DNA of 36,475 nucleotides from the NCBI GenBank assembly GCA_017546585.1, contig JAFYWC010000134.1, positions 1 through 36,475 of the forward strand, given 5' to 3'. Source of the stretch: Bacteroidales bacterium. Lineage in GTDB: Bacteria; Bacteroidota; Bacteroidia; Bacteroidales; UBA932. The notes beneath the pieces were generated by a model. That model saw only the letters and a program-made list of their open reading frames with translations, made no database searches and was not told where the DNA came from. This document shows, one piece after another, positions 29,790 to 36,475 of the stretch. Every line of letters begins with the position of its first letter. Positions within the stretch are counted from its first letter, which is position 1. Made by a program: the position numbers and the translations under genes.

Positions 29790-30560
29790 CTAACGAAGCA
29801 TATCCTCCAATGTGATCGAGCCTGAAGTCTTCTCGTCACGATACTTGACGATCACAGGGCAGTAGAGGTGAACACCCTGCTCTGCTCCCGGGCCCTTGCT
29901 GATAGGACGGCTTCCCGCCACTACCACGGCTCCTGAAGGAACCACCATCTGTCCGTTTTCGTTCGCTCTGATGTACTCGCCTGTCGTAGCGTCGAAGATC
30001 GCTGTCGAAGCATTGATGATGACGCCTGTTCCGATCACTGCGTTCTCCTTCACGATCGTACCTTCGTAGATGCCGCAGTTTCCGCCGATGAAGACATTGT
30101 CCTCGATGATGACAGGAAGTGCACCGACAGGCTCAAGCACACCGCCGAGCTGCGATGCAGCAGAAAGGTGCACGTGCTTGCCCACCTGAGCGCACGAGCC
30201 CACGAGTGCGTGAGAGTCGATCATCGTACCCTCGTCCACATAGGCTCCGATGTTCACATATGCAGGAGGCATCATAATCACTGACGGCGCGAGGTATGCA
30301 CCTGTGCGCACGCTGCTTCCGCCTGGAACGATGCGTACACCGTTCTCTACTGTGAACTTTCTTGTAGGGATAGTATGCTTGTCAAAGAAAGAGAACTGAC
30401 CCTGGCTCATATCCTCCATCTTACCGAGACGGAAGCCGCTGAGGATCACTTCCTTGACCCAAGAGTTGACCTTCCACTCCCCGTTCACCTCCTCTGCAAC
30501 TCTCACCTTGCCGCTCTCTAGGTCGGCAATGGTCTGATTGAATTTTTCTATATCTGTCAT
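29790..30560 (-). CDS. dapD: Tetrahydrodipicolinate N-succinyltransferase
   Basis: This 256-residue left-handed beta-helix enzyme uses succinyl-CoA to acylate tetrahydrodipicolinate, committing lysine synthesis to the succinylase branch. Family marks are [26 protein letters not shown] strand [36 protein letters not shown], the hexapeptide turns and [11 protein letters not shown] short helical C-terminus follows. It starts 12 bases after dapA. The REP-like repeat follows its stop directly. Confidence 0.96.
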   Translation of the reverse strand: MTDIEKFNQTIADLESGKVRVAEEVNGEWKVNSWVKEVILSGFRLGKMEDMSQGQFSFFDKHTIPTRKFTVENGVRIVPGGSSVRTGAYLAPSVIMMPPAYVNIGAYVDEGTMIDSHALVGSCAQVGKHVHLSAASQLGGVLEPVGALPVIIEDNVFIGGNCGIYEGTIVKENAVIGTGVIINASTAIFDATTGEYIRANENGQMVVPSGAVVVAGSRPISKGPGAEQGVHLYCPVIVKYRDEKTSGSITLEDMLR

Positions 30561-30572
30561 TGTCTTGACATA

Positions 30573-31454
30573 TTAAAGCAGACCAAGAGGTCTGATGGTT
30601 TCGACCATAAGGTCGTATGTGCTCTGCTGGGCAGGAACGAGAGGCAGACGGAGTTCGTTCTCGATGAGTCCCATAGCGTGCATAGCCGCCTTTGCAGGGA
30701 TCGGGTTGCTCTCCACGAAGCAGTTGTTGAAAAGAGGAGTGAGCTTCTCATTGAGTTCCTCGGCCTTCTCCATCTCACCGTTGCGGACCGCAGTCGTGAA
30801 CTCGGCAAGAAGAGCCGGAGCCACATTGGAAGCAACGCTGATGATACCTGCTCCACCCTTCTGCATCATCCAGAGTGTATCGTCATCGTTTCCGCTCAAT
30901 ACCTGGAATCCCTCAGGTGCACCTGCGAGGATAGCCTCGATCTGCTCGCGGTTGCCGGAAGCCTCCTTCACCGCTACGACGTTAGGGAGCTGCGCAAGTC
31001 TGAGGCAGGTCTCTGCAGTCATATTCACGCCTGTACGGCCAGGCACATTGTAAAGCACGATCGGCTTGTCTGTCGATTCAGCCACAGCCTTGAAGTACTG
31101 ATACTGTCCCTCCTGAGTAGGCTTGTTGTAATAAGGCACCACGATAAGAAAGGCATCCACGCCATACGGCTCGAGCATCTTCATACTTCTGATTGTGTGC
31201 TGAAGGGAGTTTGTGCCGCCTCCCACTACTACAGGACGTCCCTTCGAATGCTCTTTGGCAATCTGGAGAACCTTGATACGCTCCTCGTCCTCAAGGCAAG
31301 GAGTCTCACCTGTAGTTCCAAGCGGAACGAGGAAATCGATTCCCGCTTCCACCTGTCTGTCTACTGTCGCTGCAAAAGCCTCATAATCCACCTCACCGTT
31401 CTTGAAAGGTGTGATGAGCGCTGTACCGCAACCTGTCAAATCTATATTATGCAT
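30573..31454 (-). CDS. dapA: 4-hydroxy-tetrahydrodipicolinate synthase
   Basis: This 293-residue TIM-barrel enzyme condenses pyruvate with aspartate semialdehyde. The Schiff-base Lys is in VVAVKEASGN (about residue 163). The catalytic Tyr is in VLYNVPGRTG (about 135). GTTGETPCL near residue 45 forms the pyruvate site. Its start overlaps the end of dapB by 8 bases, so translation is coupled. Confidence 0.97.
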   Translation of the reverse strand: MHNIDLTGCGTALITPFKNGEVDYEAFAATVDRQVEAGIDFLVPLGTTGETPCLEDEERIKVLQIAKEHSKGRPVVVGGGTNSLQHTIRSMKMLEPYGVDAFLIVVPYYNKPTQEGQYQYFKAVAESTDKPIVLYNVPGRTGVNMTAETCLRLAQLPNVVAVKEASGNREQIEAILAGAPEGFQVLSGNDDDTLWMMQKGGAGIISVASNVAPALLAEFTTAVRNGEMEKAEELNEKLTPLFNNCFVESNPIPAKAAMHAMGLIENELRLPLVPAQQSTYDLMVETIRPLGLL

Positions 31455-32136
31455 ATTCTTCTTGTTTTCTATTCAAAAACAGGTCCTTGAACTCGTGGAC
31501 TCCGACGAGGCCGTCGGCCCTGAGGGCTGCCTCGACCGCGCCAGCGGCGAAGCCCTCACGGGAGAAGGCCTCGTGTGACAATGTAAGTCTGTCGTTCAGA
31601 CCTTCAAATCCTATTGTATGTGTGCCCGGAATCTCTCCGCAGCGAACCGACTGCACGTCGGTCTTCACACCCATATTGCCTTCTACAATCTCTGCCAACG
31701 ACTTTGCCGTACCGCTCGGAGCATCGAGCTTGTGACAATGGTGCATCTCCACCATATACGGGCTGTATCCGCCGAACTTTCCGAGAAGTCTGGTCATATA
31801 ATCCGTAACCGCGAACATCACGTTCACACCCACAGAGAAGTTGGTCGCCCAGATCATCGGAGTGCCGCATTTCTCGAAATATGCGATCACTTCGTCCTTG
31901 ATGTCGCCCCAGCCTGTAGTGCCTACAACCACAGCCTTGAAGTTCTCCGCAAGGAATCTGTAGTTTGCCTTGAACGCATCCGGAGTCGTAAAGTCGATGC
32001 ATACACACTCCTTCGCGAGAGCAGGATCTGTCTCAGTCACAGCCTCGCTCCAGCCGGCATATTCCAATCCACGGGTCTGGATGATCTTCTCGATCATCTT
32101 GCCCATCTTTCCGTATCCGCTGATAAAAAGTTTCAT
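31447..32136 (-). CDS. dapB: 4-hydroxy-tetrahydrodipicolinate reductase
   Basis: From the ATG at 32136 (MKLFISGYGKMGKM) the protein has 229 residues; an upstream extension of the frame lies within lysC and is not coding. The nucleotide-binding GYGKMGK loop, VVGTTGW, ATNFSVGVN and the signature HHCHKLDAPSGTAK are all present. It reduces the DapA product with NAD(P)H. It starts 4 bases after lysC. Confidence 0.96.
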   Translation of the reverse strand: MKLFISGYGKMGKMIEKIIQTRGLEYAGWSEAVTETDPALAKECVCIDFTTPDAFKANYRFLAENFKAVVVGTTGWGDIKDEVIAYFEKCGTPMIWATNFSVGVNVMFAVTDYMTRLLGKFGGYSPYMVEMHHCHKLDAPSGTAKSLAEIVEGNMGVKTDVQSVRCGEIPGTHTIGFEGLNDRLTLSHEAFSREGFAAGAVEAALRADGLVGVHEFKDLFLNRKQEEYA

Positions 32137-32140
32137 ATTT

Positions 32141-33517
32141 CTAGAAAGTCTCCAATTCTTCCGGGTTGTCGAAGAGGTGATCGTGAAGATCCTGAACAAC
32201 CTCTGTAAGTTCCCCCCTGTCTACAACGAAGCTGATGTTCACAAACGAAGCACCCTGGGAGATCATATATACGTTACATCTCTTCAACGGCATAAATGTC
32301 TTCTTGAGCATACCGTTCAGACGGACGATATTCTTTCCGATCACAGACACCTGCGCCTTGTCGTCATCCACGATCACATCGCAGAACTCCGAGAGTTCCT
32401 CCACGAGTCTGTCGATCTTCTCACCTGCGTCCACAGTCACTGAGATGTTCGCCTCCGATGTACTGATGAGGTCTACAGACACCTTGTTCTCACTGAAGAT
32501 CTCGAATACACGGCGAAGGAAGCCGGATGTGTTGATCATCTTCATAGAGAAGATATTGATCACCTTGATATTTTCCTTAAATGAAACCGACTTCACACCG
32601 TCCTCGATGAGCTCGTTCCTGAGGATTGCAGTACCCTTGCCTGAAGGGTTCATAGAGTTGAGCACATAGAGAGGAATGTTCTTCTTCACTGCAGGCTCAA
32701 TTGTAAGCGGGTGAAGCACCTTCGCTCCGAAGTGTGCCATCTCGGCAGCCTCCTCGAAAGAGATCTTCTCAAGATACTTTGTATTCTTCACCTTGCGCGG
32801 ATCCGCTGTGCGCACTCCGTCGACGTCTGTCCAGATCTCGATTCTCTCAGCATCGACTGCCATACCGATGAGCGATGCAGAGTAGTCTGAACCTCCACGA
32901 CCAAGCACAGTCTGCTCACCTGCCATATTGGAAGCGATGAAGCCCTGAGTGATGACTGCGTTCATTCCCTCGTATGCCTCTGAAATGATGCCGGGCACTC
33001 TTGCAGCGATCTCGTCTACGATAGGCTCGCCCTTGAGGTATGAATCATTTGTCACCATCATCCTGCGTGCATCCACAAAACCTGTCTTGATGCCCTTCGC
33101 ATTCATAGTGAAGCAGATGATGGTCGATGAAAGAAGTTCACCGTTTGATATGAGGATGGCCTTGTTGCGGTCTGAAAGTTCGCCTACTGCGCAGATCGCA
33201 TAAGCCAGTTTGTCGAGGTCGTTGCAGATCTCGTTCACACGCGCGAGAGCCTGCTCCATAATCATCGGACTCTGCTCGAGAAGCTCCTTTACAAGGTTGA
33301 CGTGACGCTCACGGAGCTGTCCGAGAAGCTCGGTTGTCTGAGCCTGGTCCTGCGATGCTGCAGAATCCGCGATCTTGTAAAGAAGGTCGGTGATCTTGGA
33401 AAGAGCCGACACGACTACGACCGGCTTCTGGTCGAGCTTGCTTCCGACGATGAATATCGTTCTTGTGATGGCTTCGAAATTCGCTACCGAAGTACCACCA
33501 AATTTCATCACTATCAT
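32141..33517 (-). CDS. lysC: Aspartate kinase, monofunctional
   Basis: This 458-residue enzyme phosphorylates aspartate, the first step of the pathway. KFGGTSVAN opens the kinase domain. GRGGSDYSASLIGM and WTDVDGVRTADPR form the aspartate and ATP site. Two ACT domains fill about residues 310-458 (INIFSMKMINTSGFL, then VSLISTSEANISV-like VDLISTSEANISVTV), the usual site of lysine or threonine feedback. No homoserine dehydrogenase domain is fused. asd and lysA are not in the window. No lysine riboswitch is recognised upstream. Confidence 0.96.
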   Translation of the reverse strand: MIVMKFGGTSVANFEAITRTIFIVGSKLDQKPVVVVSALSKITDLLYKIADSAASQDQAQTTELLGQLRERHVNLVKELLEQSPMIMEQALARVNEICNDLDKLAYAICAVGELSDRNKAILISNGELLSSTIICFTMNAKGIKTGFVDARRMMVTNDSYLKGEPIVDEIAARVPGIISEAYEGMNAVITQGFIASNMAGEQTVLGRGGSDYSASLIGMAVDAERIEIWTDVDGVRTADPRKVKNTKYLEKISFEEAAEMAHFGAKVLHPLTIEPAVKKNIPLYVLNSMNPSGKGTAILRNELIEDGVKSVSFKENIKVINIFSMKMINTSGFLRRVFEIFSENKVSVDLISTSEANISVTVDAGEKIDRLVEELSEFCDVIVDDDKAQVSVIGKNIVRLNGMLKKTFMPLKRCNVYMISQGASFVNISFVVDRGELTEVVQDLHDHLFDNPEELETF

Positions 33518-33536
33518 ATATGTTGTCCGTTTTATA

Positions 33537-34619
33537 TTATCTGTTTATAGCTTCATACATTGCCACGTACTGGTCTGTCGCCTTCTGAATGTCCTGAAGG
33601 TCCACGAACTCCTCGGCTCTGTGCGCGACGAGGATGGTTCCGGGGCCGCAGAGGATCTTGTGGCCGAAGCAGGTGAGTTGAGGAGCATCGCTGCCGAAAG
33701 CGACAGGCTTGGACTCGAATCCCGGGAGCACTTCAAATCTGCTTGGAGTGTCGCCTCCGAACGCCTTCACGCTCATAGCCCTCTGCCAAGGTGCCACTTC
33801 CTTTGTCACAAAATCCGACCCGTCCTGTACTTTCGGACGTCCGAAACGGAGTTTTGCCTCAGGTCCGGCAATGTTCTTCATAATGTTGCACACCATCTCA
33901 TCCGACTCGAATGTGGTTCTGAAATAGACCCTGCAGCTGAGAGCATCGCTGAGGATGTTCTGAGGGTTGTCGCTGACGAGCTTTCCGATATTCCAGGTGG
34001 TCTCGCCGAGCGTCGGATCATACGGGAACACGATGCTGCGCAATGCGTTCACAAAATCATTGAAATACATTATCGCGCTCTGTCCGTGCTGAGGGTAGCC
34101 CGAGTGGCAGGCCTGACCGGTGAATGTGACCTCGAACGACTTGGTTCCCTTTGCGGCAGAAGCCATATAGTTGTCGGTAGGCTCTCCGACGATCACCCAG
34201 TCCCAGGTCTTGCCGGTCTCTGCAGCCATAGCGCTGAATGCCTTTGCACCGAAGGACCCGGTCTCCTCTCCAGCGAGAAGCAACAGGCCGAAATCTGTAT
34301 ATCCCCTTGACTCAAGGACCTTGCAAGCCTCGTACATCGCGAAGATCTGACCCTTGGCATCACACGTGCCTCTGCCTGTGGCTTTCGACTCAGAAAAGAC
34401 AGGAGGTAGATATGGAGGGACAGTATCGAGATGGGTGCAGAAAACCACCTTGGGTTCACCCCAAGATACAAAGAGATTCCTTGTGCCGTCACCGACTTCG
34501 TAAACGTCGGTTCTTCTGCCTGGTGCGCTCAACTCAACGGCGAGCATATCAGCCAGTTCCGCCTCTTTTCCAGAAGTGGAGTCGACACTGAGAATCCTAT
34601 GAAAAAAGTCCAAGTCCAT
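33537..34619 (-). CDS. M20 peptidase (candidate succinyl-diaminopimelate desuccinylase)
   Basis: From the ATG at 34619 (MDLDFFHRIL; an ATG at 34634 is also possible) the protein has 360 residues. M20 metal and catalytic residues are visible in VVFCTHLDTVPP, GRGTCDAKGQ, LLAGEETGSFGAKA, VIVGEPTDN and HRAEEFVD. The dimerisation domain begins near residue 165 (SFEVTFTGQACHSGYP). It resembles ArgE/DapE-type deacylases. Being first in the operon that has dapD but no other deacylase, it most likely is the DapE activity, though an ArgE role (acetylornithine) cannot be excluded. A TAnnTTTG promoter lies about 30 bases upstream. Confidence 0.88.
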   Translation of the reverse strand: MDLDFFHRILSVDSTSGKEAELADMLAVELSAPGRRTDVYEVGDGTRNLFVSWGEPKVVFCTHLDTVPPYLPPVFSESKATGRGTCDAKGQIFAMYEACKVLESRGYTDFGLLLLAGEETGSFGAKAFSAMAAETGKTWDWVIVGEPTDNYMASAAKGTKSFEVTFTGQACHSGYPQHGQSAIMYFNDFVNALRSIVFPYDPTLGETTWNIGKLVSDNPQNILSDALSCRVYFRTTFESDEMVCNIMKNIAGPEAKLRFGRPKVQDGSDFVTKEVAPWQRAMSVKAFGGDTPSRFEVLPGFESKPVAFGSDAPQLTCFGHKILCGPGTILVAHRAEEFVDLQDIQKATDQYVAMYEAINR

Positions 34620-34629
34620 ATACGTAAAA

Positions 34630-34667
34630 TGCAAAGAACACGGAATGACGCATTCTTTGCAAATATA
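34630..34667 (-). promoter_or_regulatory. Promoter and inverted repeat of the lysine operon
   Basis: TATATTTG on the minus strand (34660-34667) is a perfect -7 element. An inverted repeat, TGCAAAGAA (34630-34638) and TTCTTTGCA (34653-34661), starts at its last bases and runs through the leader. It could be an operator or an RNA hairpin near the 5' end. Confidence 0.6.
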
Positions 34668-34702
34668 CGGAAAAATACAATATGATAATTAGGCTGATTG
34701 CA

Positions 34703-36475
34703 CTAATTTACAACGACTTCGTCGAGGAAAAGGAAGCCTCTCATCGTGCTTCTGTATGCGTGGTAACGGACATATCTTGCCTGGCAGTCGCATATCGTGC
34801 TGAAGTCCTTGAAGAGGAGGTCAGGAGTGGTCACCGGAACATCGTTCCACACTGTCGACACAAGTGTGAAATTCTCTCCGTCTTCCGACACGAGGATGTC
34901 GACCTTCGAAGGCATAAACACTCCCGGACCGATAAGCTGCATAAAGGTTCCTCCGACATAACTTACTGTCTGGACTTTTCCGAGATCGACAGTCACATCA
35001 ATGTCCGAGAGGAAGCCCTGCCAACGGTTGTCGCTGTATGTCCATCCTCCGATCACTCCATCAGTGAAAGTCTTCTCGCCGGCTGCCTGATACCAATCCT
35101 GTATCGGTCTGTTATAGATGACTTTACATCCTTTTGCCTTGTGCTCGAGACCTGTCTGCGCAAGCTTGCGTTCACCGTACTCTGAAGCAAGATCAAAGGT
35201 CGCATAACCCTTATTTTTCAGACCCTCCAGCTCGAGCAGTGCTCTTCTGCGGAAGTCCGCAAGATCCTTCTTCTCAGGCTGGCTCCAGCCAGTCTCGGCA
35301 ATGGCGATGGTTCTTGGCCAGTACATATATTCCGCGTGCTCGTCAGTCACCACATACTCGGTCCAGAGATTTGCCTGGACACCCTTGAGATAACCCACCT
35401 TGTCCTGAGGCATAGACGGTTCTATAGGCTCGTATACATATACCGAATCAAGCGGGAGATAGCCTCCGATCGACTCCGGCTCCTTGAACGGAGCATCCTG
35501 AGCGTGATCAAGATAGCAATAACGTCCAGGTGTCATAATGACGTCGTGTCCCATTTCCATAGCCTTGATGCCGCCCTCTGTTCCTCTCCAGGACATTACG
35601 GCCGCACCTTCAGCAAGGCCTCCGTCAAGAATCTCATCCCAGCCTATCACCTTTCTGCCTTTCGATTCCACATATCTCGCTATGCGCTTGATCATATAAC
35701 TCTGAAGTTCATCTACGCTCTGGAGACCTTCCTCTGCCATACGGGCCTGGCACTTAGGGCATTTCTTCCAATGCTCCTTGTTAGCCTCATCACCTCCGAT
35801 ATGGATGTATTCGGAAGGGAATAGATCGATCACCTCATCAAGGACTGTCTCAAGAAACTTGAATGTCTCTTCATTTCCCACACAGAACTCGCCCTGGGTA
35901 TATGCGTTTCCGGTACAGCTGAGTTCAGGATATGCGGCCAAGACTTCTTCACTGTGACCAGGAAGCTCGATCTCCGGAATCACCTCAATATAGTGATTAT
36001 GAGCATATTGAATCAGCTCACGCATATCATCTTTTGTATAATATCCACCGTATGCTCCAGGATCTCCCTCCTCTGCATAATGACGGTTTCCTGCCCACCA
36101 GTCCTTCCACTGATGCTGAGGACGCCAGGCGGCGAAAGATGCGAGACGCGGATACGCGTCGATCTGGAGACGCCAGCCCGCCGCATCTGTAAGATGAATA
36201 TGCATTCTGTTCATCTTGTACATAGCCATCGCATCAATCTGCTTCTTGAGGAAATCCACGCTTCTGAAATGTCTTGACACATCGAAATGTACTCCACGAT
36301 ACGGGAAACGAGGATAGTCATAAATCTCGCAATACTGAATGGATTTACGACCTTCTGCCTCTGTAACCAGCTGGTTCAGAGTCTGCTGAGCATAGTAGGC
36401 ACCTGCTGGATCAGAAGAAGTGATTGTCACACCTTTTCTGTCAACCTTCAGTCTATACGACTCCGATGCCATACG
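34703..36475 (-). CDS. Beta-N-acetylhexosaminidase, GH20 (5' end beyond the window)
   Basis: The visible 589 codons begin inside the GH20b N-terminal domain, so the true start lies beyond base 36475. The GH20 barrel runs from YPRFPYRGVHFDVSRHF to about residue 430. The catalytic Asp-Glu pair is in HIGGDEANKEHW (about residue 227). HLTDAAGWRLQID and ELPGHSEEVLAAYP are further family marks. The last 130 residues are a beta-rich discoidin-like (F5/8 type C, CBM32-like) domain with VDLGKVQTVSYVGG and ARYVRYHAY. It should remove terminal GlcNAc or GalNAc from glycans or mucin in the periplasm or on the surface. A signal peptide cannot be judged. Confidence 0.95.
   Translation of the reverse strand, partial: RMASESYRLKVDRKGVTITSSDPAGAYYAQQTLNQLVTEAEGRKSIQYCEIYDYPRFPYRGVHFDVSRHFRSVDFLKKQIDAMAMYKMNRMHIHLTDAAGWRLQIDAYPRLASFAAWRPQHQWKDWWAGNRHYAEEGDPGAYGGYYTKDDMRELIQYAHNHYIEVIPEIELPGHSEEVLAAYPELSCTGNAYTQGEFCVGNEETFKFLETVLDEVIDLFPSEYIHIGGDEANKEHWKKCPKCQARMAEEGLQSVDELQSYMIKRIARYVESKGRKVIGWDEILDGGLAEGAAVMSWRGTEGGIKAMEMGHDVIMTPGRYCYLDHAQDAPFKEPESIGGYLPLDSVYVYEPIEPSMPQDKVGYLKGVQANLWTEYVVTDEHAEYMYWPRTIAIAETGWSQPEKKDLADFRRRALLELEGLKNKGYATFDLASEYGERKLAQTGLEHKAKGCKVIYNRPIQDWYQAAGEKTFTDGVIGGWTYSDNRWQGFLSDIDVTVDLGKVQTVSYVGGTFMQLIGPGVFMPSKVDILVSEDGENFTLVSTVWNDVPVTTPDLLFKDFSTICDCQARYVRYHAYRSTMRGFLFLDEVVVN

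Overview
The window reads as Bacteroidales (Bacteroidota) chromosome, probably from a gut lineage. Supporting signs are promoters of the TTTG / TAnnTTTG type, a fused FeoAB iron transporter, a fimbrillin-like lipoprotein, a long S16 protein with an Ala/Glu-rich tail, DUF4465 and DUF975 proteins, and a GH20 hexosaminidase with a C-terminal carbohydrate-binding-like domain. I cannot name the genus from sequence alone.

Bases 1 to about 11,250 are an accessory island. Almost everything in it is on the minus strand, AT-rich and full of hairpins and gene debris. It holds the 3' remnant of an Abi-family gene, a small unknown protein, a STAS-like DUF4325 protein, a RhuM protein and the catalytic half of a tyrosine integrase. 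A tight five-gene operon follows: an Rnl2-type RNA ligase, an unknown protein, a metallophosphoesterase, a RhuM-Fic fusion and a frameshifted second phosphoesterase. Beyond it lie a third, wrecked phosphoesterase, a pair of STAND-like ATPases with their own promoter, and a second integrase remnant. The two most interesting points are the RNA-ligase/phosphoesterase/Fic operon, which looks like an RNA-repair or nucleic-acid-sensing module, and a family of small palindromes. Both RhuM genes carry a perfect palindrome centred on the same codons but built from different arm sequences. Look-alike copies stand free in three intergenic regions.

Bases 11,250 to 16,950 carry surface and transport genes: a small lipoprotein, an SMR (Gdx/SugE-like) exporter, a 40-residue peptide gene, a 1,035-residue fimbrillin/calcineurin-like phosphoesterase lipoprotein with two C-terminal repeats, and a lactonase-fold beta-propeller.

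Bases 16,930 to 25,970 are core genes: rnr and gpmI from back-to-back promoters, then feoAB with an aldose-epimerase-like gene, tRNA-Leu(GAG), rpsP and rimM.

Bases 25,965 to 34,670 form a long minus-strand gene run for diaminopimelate/lysine synthesis: an M20 peptidase (DapE candidate), lysC, dapB, dapA, dapD, a PLP aminotransferase (DapC candidate) and dapF. A lipoprotein and two membrane proteins follow. A REP-like inverted repeat with 44-bp tandem units splits this run between dapD and the aminotransferase. The window ends inside a GH20 beta-hexosaminidase gene.
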